From Symsagittifera roscoffensis (taxonomy: Eukaryota > Xenacoelomorpha > Acoela > Convolutidae), in assembly GCF_963678635.1 (NCBI RefSeq), contig NC_087066.1, positions 20,181,996 through 20,245,995 on the forward strand: a stretch of 64,000 nt of DNA. The letters run 5' to 3'. Below the pieces are notes generated by a model. The model was not told the origin of the DNA and did no database searches. It worked only from the letters and a program-made list of their open reading frames with translations. Positions 1-10,954 of this stretch are shown here, one piece after another (position 1 is the first letter of the stretch; each line of letters opens with the position of its first letter). The position numbers and the translations under genes are program-made.

Positions 1-1029
1 ACTAGCATTGAATTGCCTTATACTTTAATTGATCAATTTCATTTTTAAAAACTCTCAAAATTATTCAAAATGGATCGCTGGCGGCTTTTTTTTGTAAGGT
101 ATTTTCAAATTTATTTATCTTCACCGACAAAGAGGTCCTATGGATTTAATTGGTTCTAATGGATCTCTTTTTGCAGAAGTTTTGCTAATGTTACAAAAAA
201 ATGTGCATAGTTTATGCCATGCTTGCTAGTAAATTAAGTTAAAGTTCAAATACGTTCAACCGATCATATCCCCATGTCTGCCTAAGTTGGAAACCCCGTT
301 GCCCCCAACCCCCAGTTTACAGTCTATGCCAAGAGACATTTTCACATCCTCCCTCCAGAACAGGGGTGGATACTCAACGTCACGCCCCCCCCCCCCCACA
401 AGTTTTAAATTCCCCTTCCCCACCCCAAACAAAATGAGGCAAACTGAGGGGTAGGGATAAACTAGGGGCTGGTTGTAAACTGCAGGGCGGTAAGCGGTAA
501 ATTGCAAGGATGGGGGATAAATTGCTTTCTAATAAAAAATAAGAGACGAACAAGAAAAATTCTAATGTGAAATTCTAATGTGAAAAATTCTAATGTGAAA
601 AGAAAATTTTATCAATAATCTTTCACAAAATCCATCAGAACTGATATAATCAATTACAACAGATTATATTGACTTAAAAACATAAGAATTTTAATCCCTT
701 TTTGATAAAATATAATCGATTATAATTGATTATATTGACGTACGACAACATTGGGATTATATATTTTTTTATTCATCAAAAAATTGCAAAGTCAAAATTG
801 AAGGTTCGGTTTTCAAAATTACTTACTTTGGAACATGAATGGGAAGTTAATAATATCACAGAGTGCAGTTAAAAGGTCCAAAATCAGCTTTTCGGTAATC
901 ATAGCAGCATCATAAGTCTACTTTTTAGCAATGTGTGCTTTTTGCGTGCTTTTTTATAGCATGTTTCGAGAATGAATATTGTTTTTTTTGCGCCAGAATG
1001 TTGCAAGATAATACACACGGTATTTTCAG
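1..1029. other. AT-rich non-coding DNA with simple repeats
   Basis: No gene is supported here. A run of 13 C lies at 385-397 in a G/C-skewed, low-complexity stretch (256-530). A 13-bp word, ATTCTAATGTGAA, is repeated three times at about 558-600. At 635-740 there are ATAATCAATTACAA and ATAATCGATTATAAT-like words resembling the interior of the TIR element at 58045-59595, but no terminal repeats are visible. Open frames in this stretch are short and low-complexity. Confidence 0.5.
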
Positions 1030-1274
1030 ACCAAATATTCACTCTATTTTCTTTATTGCTCGTACGTGTAGTATGCTACAAAGAATAACAACTTAGAAGC
1101 ATAACAAACATACCAATAAAATAAAACTAAAACCACGCCAGAACTCCAGATTACAGAATTCGTTCCCTAATATTTCTTCAAGAGCGGTTTATTTACAATT
1201 CTCAACTACTTTCCAGAGATTATTTACATTAACTGTTTATGACTGTTGTGATAATTTCTGAAGTGTTTAAAATA

Positions 1275-2730
1275 CAGAGTGTTTCAAATAAACTGTAATT
1301 TTATAAAACGCTATAACTTTTTTTTGAGAAGAGATAAATACACAATTTTTTCTGCACAAGATAGATAAGTGGCGGAGATTTGAATATCTGATAAAATTGT
1401 TTTATAAAAGATGCTGAAAGTGTCCGCCGTTTTGAGCAACACAGCTTTGTAATCTTTTCGTCAAATTTCTCAATGACTCTTCGATATTATCGGGCGCTAT
1501 TGTATTTCGGGCATCTTCTACAGTTTGCATGAGTTCGACAATACTTCGTGGATTCGCACCATGAATAATTTTCCCCAGATGACCCCACAGCCGAAAATCC
1601 AGGGGATTCAGGTCCGGACTCTGAGGTGGCCAGGGTATAGGGGTTCGTCTACTTATAATTCTGTCGTTGAACTTTGTCCCAAGCCAACTGAGTACGCGTC
1701 CCGTGCAGTGACATGTGGCTCCGTCTTGCATAAACCATATGCGCCTCAAGTTTCGTCGTTCTCGAAGGACTGGCCAGAGGTCGTGTTCCAGCATGTTCAG
1801 ATACGAAAACTGGTTCAGTGTTATTGGTCGTTGCTGTTCGTCTACGAACCAAAACGGGCCAAGAACAGCTCCTTGAAGGAAACCCATCCAGCACATCACT
1901 TTCTTTTTGCCCTGGTACTTGCACTCCGCGTATTGTCTGGGGTTAACTAAACTCCATCTCCTATCGTTTTGAGAATTTGGAGAGCTGTCGAGCACCCACC
2001 ACTTTTCGTCTGAGGAAATCACCAGTGATGTGAAATCTGCCGCTGTTTCAATCTTGCTCAAGCACCAGACACCAAAAGTAAGTCTCAAGCCGAAGTTCGT
2101 CTCTTTAATTTGGTGTGTTTTGAGCACTTTGTAGGGCTTCATTTTGGCAGCTCTCGCGACTCTCCAAGTTGTGGTGCGGCTCAACCCCAAATCAGCTGCT
2201 GCTTTAGTTGTTGAATCTTTAGGATGAAAATCAAAGGGTCTTATAATACTGGCATTCGCTTCATCGGTTCCTGGTAACCCCGTTCCTTTTCGATGCTGCC
2301 CTTGAAATTTCGATAACCCGCCTCTTTCTTGGAACCGTTTCCACACTCTGATAAACTGCGTAAGTTGAAGTGTTGATGCAACGCGTGGGGCAATGTAATA
2401 TTCATTGATATATCTTCTCCGAACTTCAGTTGGGGTTTCATAAATTGCAAACAAATAAATGATCCGTTTTTCTTCGTTTAATGTGAAAACCATTTCGTTG
2501 TTTTCATTTACGTATGAACAAATAGTTTAAAAAAATTTTTGTTGCGTGGAAGCGTGAGATAGTTGGAAAATCGCGGGTATTCACTATCGAGTTCAATTCA
2601 TCAACGCAGTTTTTGAGTTTTATCAAATCTCCGCCTGTTCTACATAATATCACCGAATTTGAAGTCGAACTGATCAACAGTTATGAAATGAGAAGCTTTT
2701 ATAACATTACAGTTTATTTGAAACACCCTG
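1275..2730 (-). mobile_element. Complete mariner-like (DD41D) DNA transposon
   Basis: A 1456-bp element with terminal inverted repeats of about 35 bp. The left end starts CAGAGTGTTTCAAATAAACT and the right end reads CAGGGTGTTTCAAATAAACT on the other strand. A TA dinucleotide flanks both ends (1273-1274 and 2731-2732). The duplicated array edge near 22430 has the same flanks joined at a single TA with no insertion, so that locus is the pre-insertion site. One uninterrupted transposase ORF fills the interior on the minus strand. Intact ends, intact ORF and a clean empty site suggest a recent insertion. Confidence 0.92.
1402..2493 (-). CDS. Mariner-like DD41D transposase, intact
   Basis: A 363-aa cut-and-paste transposase that should bind the TIRs of its element and catalyse excision and insertion at TA in the nucleus. 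The N-terminal 60 residues (LNEEKRIIYLFAIYET onward) resemble the helix-turn-helix region found on this transposase type in arthropods. A second HTH-like stretch, DLGLSRTTTWRVARAA, lies near residues 101-116. The catalytic acids are visible as SDEKWW (D162), MQDGATCH (D257) and SPDLNPLDF (D299). The last two are separated by 41 residues, which gives the DD41D spacing; the last residue is D where Tc1 has E. The length is normal for the family. There is no frameshift or stop, so it could be functional. Confidence 0.9.
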   Translation of the reverse strand: MVFTLNEEKRIIYLFAIYETPTEVRRRYINEYYIAPRVASTLQLTQFIRVWKRFQERGGLSKFQGQHRKGTGLPGTDEANASIIRPFDFHPKDSTTKAAADLGLSRTTTWRVARAAKMKPYKVLKTHQIKETNFGLRLTFGVWCLSKIETAADFTSLVISSDEKWWVLDSSPNSQNDRRWSLVNPRQYAECKYQGKKKVMCWMGFLQGAVLGPFWFVDEQQRPITLNQFSYLNMLEHDLWPVLRERRNLRRIWFMQDGATCHCTGRVLSWLGTKFNDRIISRRTPIPWPPQSPDLNPLDFRLWGHLGKIIHGANPRSIVELMQTVEDARNTIAPDNIEESLRNLTKRLQSCVAQNGGHFQHLL

Positions 2731-2792
2731 TAGTTTAGAATACACTAACAAATCGATCATTTGTCGCCATGATTTATTTGAACTTCTTACAA

Positions 2793-2923
2793 CGTTGTAT
2801 TGGAAACGACCTGAGAGATTTAAGAGTTTTCATAGACAAATCATATACTGGAAGCATAATGGAACTTTTAGATTTTGGCAAAAATTTTCCAGATGGTTGT
2901 TTTTTTTTAAGTTTTTAAATTAT
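2793..2923. repeat. Partial array unit (unit end only)
   Basis: Matches the last 130 bp of the full units (TGTATTGGAAACGACCTG through TTTTCCAGATGGTTG to TATCAGG). It joins abruptly to the left-edge sequence at about 2790, marking a rearranged left border of the array. Confidence 0.7.
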
Positions 2924-5900
2924 CAGGCAATGATTTATTATTGTCGCCATGATTTATTTGAAATTGTTACTACACATTGAACCACTTCTTGTTGAGAAGA
3001 AAAAACGCAACACGTTTCCTTTTCGAGTGTAAAACTGACGGCCTAATCATTTTCATTAAAAAGCAAAAAAGCCCTCACTTTTCAAGCAAATAGAGGCGTG
3101 GTCTACTTCTAAAAAAAACTCCTCAAACTTGTTGAACGAGCAGAGATTTGAAAAAAAGGCAAGATATCCAAAAGAGCGCAGAACTAAAAATTTGTTCTAA
3201 GTTATTTTTGCAAATGACAGGCTAAATACATATAAAATGTTCAAATTGCGTAAGATAATTGTATTTACCACACTTCTTATAGTAGAGCATCAGCTAAAAA
3301 TTCGAACCGCGCTGACCAAAAGTCGGTATTTTTAGATTATTTTTTCAGAATCCTACAACTTCATCTTGCGCAGATCTTCAACTTCAACAGTAATTCAATT
3401 CAGGAATGTAAAAGATTTCACGAAGTGTTGAGTTTCAAACGAGCAGAACAAAATTTAAAAATCGCAAGTCAGTAAATACCTCTTGCACTGCCCTGAACCT
3501 AGCACTTTTCTTATGCGAAACTTGAGCTTCTTACAATATTAGGCTCTAAGATAGATACAAGATAGAGCTTAATTTTAACAAGTAGTTAGATGGTGTGTTT
3601 CCAATATTTCAACTCTTGCTCATGATTATTTCAAACTTTTTTTGCATTACCTGAAAAAATTCTCCGTTAATGCAGAGCAAGTTAATTTGCCATTCGCCTT
3701 GTGAGTTAACCAAAGCAAGTGCATTGTAGTCACTAAATTTGCCAAATATAATTTTTTGCTGTTTTTTCAATATTGCTTCAACAAAGTTTTTGTTTCAAAA
3801 TTTTTGTGAACTTCAAATACAGAATAATCTAGGCATGAGTTGATTAATTGATCTTTCCTTGTTCCCATGGTAGCTTCAATTATAAACTGCAATTTGTTTT
3901 TATAAATTCAAACTTTTAGTTGCTGAATTTGTTTTTTTGAAATGCATTTTTCAAAGTAGAATCGGAAAGTTTTCCAATGTATAAACTTTAATAGGGATTT
4001 TCAGCCACCATGACGGCATGAAAACACGTTCAAATTGATTTTTTCCTTCCTTTTTTTGTTTTTTTTGGAAAAAATTTCCATATTAGAGTTTTTTAGTAAA
4101 AAGTTTTGAAACAGGCAAAAATAACACAAAAACTTTATAAGAAACTTTAAATATGGGTTTTTTTCGTAGCATGGTCAACATGAGCAACATACTTCAGTTG
4201 AGTATTCCATATCTTCTCGTGGAGAAGGGGAGATTTTCAGAAACTTCAAAACTTTGGTGTCGAGTAAAAACCCGTTTCTGATTTTTGCTTTCTTGAAATG
4301 TCAAAAAAACGGCACTTAGGCTAACTTTTGTGCTGCGTTGAAACTTTTGGAACCTTGAGGCACAATGCCACTTTTGACAAAATGTGCACTGGATGGGCGC
4401 ACAATTTTGTGTCTGTCTGTTCCTGGATTCCAAAAGCTAATATTTAAACGTGGTCCAAAATGTCAGGGGATTCCACTTACAAAACTTCCGTGGATTCCGC
4501 GTACATATGAGTGTAACGTAAATTTTGTCGGCACATTTGCTGCGTCGTGGATTCCCCAACCAGCGAATATAGCTAGTTGTTTTGGATTCCGCAGCTGTAA
4601 GTGGATTCCGCAAAATGTAAGCGGAATCCGCAAATGTAAGCGGATTCCGCAAACTGTGGGTGGATTCCGAATTTTGTTCAAAACTGAACTTGCATATGAA
4701 CAATTAAAAGCTGAGCTGAAATTTTTATCTCTAGCAATGCGGAATTTAAAAGCAAAGACTTAACCATTGTCAGCGGAATCCACGAACAAGTCCTAAAACA
4801 TTGGTTACCTAAATCGGTGGATGTCATCTTTTATTATTTTGGAAACACAACACCGAAAAATTTTAATATTTGGAGTCATTGAGCTGAAATTGTATGGAAA
4901 CACAACACACAGCATACCGCTTAATTAGGTCAGTACTTGGGATTGATGGAATTCTAAAAACTGGAATAATATGGAATATTTATGGAATAAATTCATTATT
5001 TGAGGTCATTAGGTTGAGAGTGGTTAGAAACTCAACGCGTAGCAAACCGTCGAATTAGTTAAGTGTTTGGAATTTCATCGATCCCAAATACTGGTCAGTA
5101 ATTGGGATTTCATAAAATGCGGACTCCACTTACAAATTGCGGATTCCACGTACACTTTGCGGATTCTGCAACAGCTCAATGTAACTATACACATATCTTA
5201 TTGTTTGCTTCTGAACTCCACAAACTGTTTTGGGTTCCGCAAAAACGGTTGCAGGTTCCGCAAACTCGTCTATTTTTGGAGCGATTTTGAGCAGAACAGT
5301 GTTTTAAGTTTCTGTTTAGGGAATCCAGAACAGCAAAGAAGATCAAAGAAAAGTAGCAATGATGTGGGTTCCGCAACAAATCTGATTTTGGCCTGTTTTG
5401 GAATCCACATACAATGCACAGATTGCACAGTTTAGCCTCTTAAGGGCACATTTTTGAAAATTTTTGACCAAAAATTGGGGCTCTTTTTTGTTGCAATTAC
5501 CTAAAAATTAGTAATTGTCGGCGGCATATAACTTTTAGGCTTTTCTTAGGCTAGTTGGTTAACATTGGCTGTCCATTAAAGTAGCAAGGAGGAGTTGTTG
5601 AGATTGTTCATTTCTAGAAGTAGTTACCATTCAGGTGTTCAAAACCCTTACAACCTATAAGGCCTACAATATTATTTTGTGACATGACAATCCCTTTTTC
5701 GCCTCTCAGTTCACATAACTAATTTTGAAGATTGTAGTTTAAAAACTGTTGAGGCTTCTTTTTTAAATTTGTCAGGACCAATCTAAAAAGAGCGTTCTGA
5801 GCTACTTTTGTAGCAACGATTCTATTCTTTTAAGAGTGAATTATGTTTTTAGGATGAAAGTACTTATACTGTTAACACGCGTTGACCATGCTAGTCATGC

Positions 5901-6302
5901 AATTTCACATAAGGAAAAATGTAAGTCATAAGTTTTTCATGCAATTCCATTAAAACAGAAAAGTGCAAGAAACATTTATGACTAGTGATTTTTCATTTAT
6001 GTAAATTGTATGACTAGCATTTTTCCATAAGCCAACAAAAAATGATTTTTTTAAATTTAATTTTTCGAAATTTTTGGGATGTGTTCCTGACGAACACAAG
6101 TGACAAAAGCCATGGTTTACTCGAGGCGAGATTCACCAAAAATTTTGTTGTCTTGTATTTACAATGTATTGGAAACGACCTGAAAGATATAAGAGTTTTC
6201 ATAGACAAATCATATACTGGAAGCATAATGGAACTTTTAAATTTTGGCAAAAATTTTCCAGATGGTTGTTTTTTTTTTTAATTTTTTATGTTTTTAAATT
6301 AT
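2924..6302. repeat. Tandem array unit 1 (3.4 kb, short form)
   Basis: Defined by the anchor CAGGCAATGATTTATTATTG at 2924 and again at 6303. In order it holds a non-coding block, a GGATTCC cluster (about 4465-4672), a stretch with CCCAAATACTGGTCAGTA words, a second GGATTCC cluster in the other orientation (about 5110-5410), and a block with inverted TGCTAGTCATGCA / TTGTATGACTAGCA words (about 5889-6028). It lacks the 1.2 kb block that units 2-5 carry after the word TTTTTCGCCT (here near 5700). Its open frames are not conserved between units. Confidence 0.85.
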
Positions 6303-7839
6303 CAGGCAATGATTTATTATTGTCGCCATGATTTATTTGAAATTGTTACTACACATTGAAACACTTCTGGTTGAGAAGAAAAAACGCAACTCGTTTCTTT
6401 TTCGAATGTAAAACTGACGGCCTAATCATTTTCATTAACAAAAAGCCCCTTACTTTTCAAACAAATAGAGGCGTGTTCCACTTCGAAAAAAAATACCTCA
6501 AACTTGTTGAACAAACAGAGGTTTGAAAAAATTGCAATATATCCAAACGAGCGCAGAACTGAAATTTTGTTCCAGGTTTTTGTTTTGAAAATGATAGGCT
6601 AAATACATATAAAATGTTCAAATTGCGTAGGATAATTGTATTTGCACACTTCTTATAGTAGATCATCAGCTAAAGATTCGAACTGCGCTGACCAAAAGAC
6701 GGTATTTTCAGATTATGCTTTCAGAATCTTACAACTACATCTTGCGCAGTTCTTCAACCTCGACAGTAATTCAATTCAGGAATGTTAAAATTTCACCAAC
6801 TGTAGATTTTCAAACGAGCAGAACAAATTTTAGAAATCCCAAGTCAGTAAATACCTCTTTGTTGACAGCACTGCCCTGAGCCTAGCACTTTTCTTATGCG
6901 AAACTTGAGCTTTTTACAATATTAGGCTCTAAGATAGATACAAGATAGGGCTTAATTTTAACAAGTAGTTAGATGGTGTGTTTCCAATATTTCAACTATT
7001 GCTCATGATTATTTCAAACTTTTTTTTGCATTAACTGAAGAAAATCTCCATTAGTGCAGAGCAAGTTAATTTGCCATTCGCCGTGTGAGTTAACCAAAGC
7101 AAGTGCATTGTAATCACTAAATTTGCCAAATATAATTTTTTGCTGTTTTTTCAATATTGCTTCAACAAAGTTTTGTTTCAATATTTTTGTGAAATTCAAA
7201 TACAGAATACTCTAGGCATGAATTGATTAATTGATTTTTTCTTGTTCCCATGGTAGCTTTAATTATAAACTGGAATTTGTTTTTATAAGTTCAAACCTTT
7301 AGTTGCTGAATTTGTTTTATTGAAATGCATATTTCAAAGTAGAATCGGAAAGTTTTCAAATGTATAAACTTTAATAGGGATTTTCAGCCACCATGACGGC
7401 ATGAAAACACGTTCAAATTGATTTTTTTCTTTCATTTTTTTGTTTTTTTTGGAAAAAATTTCCAAATTAGAGTTTTTTAGTAAAAAGTTTTGAAACAGGC
7501 AAAAATAACACAAAAACTTTATAAGAAACTTTAAATATGGGTTTTTCGTAGCATGGTCAACATGAGCAACATACTTAGGTTGAGTATTCCATATCTTCTT
7601 GTGGAGAAGGGGAGATTTTCAGAAACTTCAACACTTTGGTGTCGAGTAAAAACCCGTTTCTGATTTTTGCTTTCTTGAAATGTCAAAAAAAAACGGCAAT
7701 TAGGCTAACTTTTGTGCTGTGTTGAAACTTTTGGAACCTTGAGGCACAATGCCACTTTCGACAAAATGTGCACTGGATGGGCGCACAATTTGGTGTCTGT
7801 CTGTTCCTGCTAATATTTAAACATGGTCCAAAATGTCAG

Positions 7840-8045
7840 GGGATTCCACTTACAAAACTTCCGTGGATTCCGCGTACATTTGAGTGCAACTTAAATTTTG
7901 TCGGCACATTTGCTGTGTCGTGGATTCCCCAACAAGCGAATATAGCTAGTTGTTTTGGATTCCGCAACTCTAAGTGGATTCCGCAAAATATAAGCGGAAT
8001 CCGCAAATTTAAGCGGATTCCGCAAACTGTACGTGGATTCCGAAT
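7840..8045. repeat. GGATTCC motif cluster, first orientation (unit 2 example)
   Basis: Short degenerate repeats of about 20 bp, of the form GTAAGTGGATTCCGCAAAAT, follow one another, with GCGGATTCCGC-like palindromic cores. Equivalent clusters lie at about 4465-4672, 12345-12555 and, reduced, 23930-24035; unit 4 has lost its copy. Each copy is relatively free of stop codons, so open frames appear on both strands, but frames differ between units. Confidence 0.7.
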
Positions 8046-8519
8046 TTTGTTCAAAACTGACCTTGCATATGAACAATTAAAAGCTAGATCTGGAACTCTT
8101 ATCTCTAGCAAGGCGGAATGTAATAGCAAAAATTTAACCATTGTCACCGGAATCCACGAACAGGTCTTAAAACATTGGTTACCTAAATCGGTGGATGTCA
8201 TCCTTTAGTATTTTGGAAATACAACACCGAATAATTTTAATATTTGGAGTAATTGAGTTGAAATTGTATGGAAACACAACACACAGCATACCGCTAAATT
8301 AGGTCAGTATTTGGGATTGCGTCAATCCCAAATACTGGTCAGTAATTGGGATTGATGGAATTCTAAAAACTGGAATAATATGGAATATATATGGAATAAA
8401 TTCATTATACGAGGTCATTACGTTGAGAGTGGTTAGAAACCAACGCGTAGCAAATCGTCGAATTAGTTCAGTGTTTGGGATTTCGTCGATCCCATATACT
8501 GGTTAGTAATTGGGATTCC

Positions 8520-8830
8520 ATAAAATGCGGATTCCACTTACAATTTGCGGATTCCACGTACACTTTGCAAATTCCGCTTACAGTTGCGGATTCTGCAACA
8601 GCTCAATGTAACTATACACATATCTTAATGTTTGCTTGTGCACTCCACAAACTGTTTTGGATTCCGCAAAAACAGTTGCAGGTTCCGCAAATTCGTCTAT
8701 TTTTGGAGCGATTTTGAGCGGAACAGTGTTTTAAGTTTTTGTTTAGGGAATCCAGAACAGTAAAGAAGATCGAAGAAAAGTAGCAATGATGTGCGTTCCG
8801 CGACAAATCTGATTTTGGCCTGTTTTGGAA
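8520..8830. repeat. GGATTCC motif cluster, inverted orientation (unit 2 example)
   Basis: The same motif as the first cluster but read from the other strand: GCGGATTCCACTTACA, GCGGATTCCACGTACA and so on, then looser copies to about 8830. Equivalents lie at about 5110-5410, 13025-13340, 17035-17345 and 24620-24955. Together with the first cluster, about 0.5 kb away, each unit carries a potential fold-back structure. Confidence 0.65.
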
Positions 8831-10954
8831 TCCACATAAAATGCACAGAATGCACAGTTTAGCCTTGTAAAGGAACATTTTTGAAAATTTTTGACCAAAA
8901 ATTGGCGCTCTTTTTGTTGCAATTACCTAAAAATTAGTAACTGTCGGCGGCATATATTTTTTAGTTTTTTCTAAGGCTAGTTGGTTAACATTGGCTGTCA
9001 ATTAAAGTAGCAAGGAGGAGATGTTGAGATTGTTCATTTCTAGAAGTAGTTACCATTCAGGAGTTCAAATCCCTTACAACCTATAAGGCCTACAATATTA
9101 TTTTGTGACATGAAATTCCCTTTTTCGCCTGTCAGCCACTAAAAAGATTCATTCCCCTATAAAAACTATTAATAGTAAAAAAAAATAAAGTTTTGAAAGC
9201 AATCACAACTTACTAATGACGTAAAAAACTTTTGGCCTATAATATTAGCAAACATAATGTTTTCTTAAAAATATAAATTTTTATATCAGAACTTCAGCTT
9301 GTTGACATGTTGACAGGGTAATCTGATTGTTTAGTTGTTGACCCCCGTATTAACCTACTTTTTAGCGCTTTCAGCTGTTTTTTCAGCCTTGCTTTATAAT
9401 ATTAATGCATTGCTTCCTCTATCATCTGAAGTAAAGCGTTAGCTCTACTTGGAGCTGGAAACGCTCAGCCCGCCTGACAGGGAAGGAATTGATTTTATGA
9501 AAAAGAGGAACAATCCAAATCTGATGTAAAAAGTAGTAAGTTTTCTCACAGTTTCTCAGACCAACTTTTTAGCAAAAATTTTTTTGGGAAATTAGGGGGT
9601 TACTGATACAATTTTACCATCAGTAAAAAACACGTCTAGAAAAATTTCATAAGAATAAGAATAAGAAAAAAATATATTTTTTGACAAAGCGCTTGAAAAA
9701 TTACAGAGAATTACAATCAATTACAACACATTGAGACGTCATATTAAGCCGAAAACTTTTTACAGACTGCCTCCTCTGGACTTTTTCCTAAGGGCAGCAG
9801 CAGAAAATTGAAAAAAAAATCGCTTCATTTATTTTGTTCTTCCTGTTAGTTGCAGTAGCGATCACCCGCTTGTTCTATTGTCTATGACGCAACAGGGCAA
9901 CAACTTGCTGCAGAGAAAACTTCGCATATAGTAATCTAGCTAAATTTGGAAAACAAGCGCCGTAATTAAACCTTTAATCGGCAGCCAAAATACCTCAGTT
10001 ATAGTCGTAGAGACTGGATCTCTGCGAGTCAAACAAAAAACGAAACGAGCAGCTGCAATCTGAGCGCGCTGATGTTTATAAATCTAGTCAGAAGTCAAAC
10101 CAGATCAGTCGATGTTACATTAATCCAGCCTTGAAATATTAATCAATTGCACATGCCACAAAAGTCATTTTTGTAAATACAGCTCTGCCAGATGAAGTTT
10201 TCTTCAAAATTGTGAATAATACAGATCTTTAGCCAAAATCATGGCTTTAAAAAAAACTACTCGAAGTACAACAAAGCGCAATCCAGCCATTCAAATTATA
10301 TTTTCCATCTTTTGTTTTATACCAACGTAAGAGCTTCCTAATAATTTTTGTGTTTCAGACAAATAGTTTTGAAGATTGCAGTATAAAAACTGTTGAGGTT
10401 TCTCTTTTAAATTTGCAAAGGCCAAAGTAAAAAGAGCGTTCTGAGCTTTTTTTTTTATATAGCAACGCTTCTATTCCTTTAAGAGTGACTTATGTTTTTT
10501 AGGATGAAAGTACTTATACTGTTTACACGCGTTGATCAAAAATGCTAGTCATGCAATTTCACATATGGTAAAATGTTAGCCATACATTTGTCATGCAAAT
10601 CCATTAAAACAGAAAAATGCAAGAAAGGTCTATGATTAGTGATTTTTCACTCATGTAAATTGTATGACTAGCTTTTTTCCATAAGCCAACAAAAAATGAT
10701 TTTTGTTTTAAATTCAATTTTTTGAACTTTGGGGTGTGTTCCTGACCGAACACAAGTGACAAAAGTCATGGTTTGCTCGAGGCGAGATTCACCAGATATT
10801 TTGTTGTCTTGTATTTACAATGTATTGGAAACGACCTGAAAGATATAACAGTTTTCATAGACAAATCATATACTGGAAGCATAATGGATTTTTTAAATTT
10901 TGGCAAAAATTTTCCAGATGGTTTTTTTTTTGATTTTTTAAATTTTTAAATTAT

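Larger units (their letters stand above)
1030..2790. repeat. Left edge of the tandem array, copy 1, split by a mariner
   Basis: Bases 1030-1274 plus 2731-2790 match 22183-22490 along their length: both run from a TTTCAGACCAAA word through GAACTCCAGTTTA-like sequence to CACTAACAAATCGATCATTTG and TCGCCATGATTTATTTGAAC. Copy 1 is interrupted by the transposon at 1275-2730. It is followed by a short piece of unit end (2793-2923) and then by the first full unit. Confidence 0.75.
6303..10954. repeat. Tandem array unit 2 (4.65 kb)
   Basis: A full-length unit. GGATTCC clusters lie at about 7840-8045 and 8520-8830. A hairpin with 15-bp perfect arms CAGTATTTGGGATTG and 3-nt loop CGT lies at 8305-8337. 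The 1.2 kb block missing from unit 1 lies at about 9139-10363. The inverted TGACTAGCA words lie near 10540-10680. No transposase, polymerase or other recognisable protein is encoded. Confidence 0.85.

Noticed and set aside
256-507. Minus-strand 83-codon frame near the window start
   Set aside because: Low-complexity Gly/Val-rich reading of a C/G-run region without motifs or exon borders.
4365-8208. Open frames of 120-146 codons over the GGATTCC clusters, on both strands, recurring in several units (for example 4365-4763, 7768-8208, 7836-8201, 12320-12712)
   Set aside because: The longest frame differs in strand and phase from unit to unit, is broken in other units, and its peptide simply reflects the repeated motif. 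No start context, domain or splice border.
8520-8600. CRISPR-like array in the GGATTCC clusters
   Set aside because: The repeats are degenerate, the intervals are short and not unique, both orientations occur, no cas genes are near, and the DNA is eukaryotic.
9139-10363. The 1.2 kb block as an intron missing from unit 1
   Set aside because: The right end looks like an acceptor, but the left end has no convincing GT donor, the flanks are non-coding, and unit 1 keeps extra bases at the junction.
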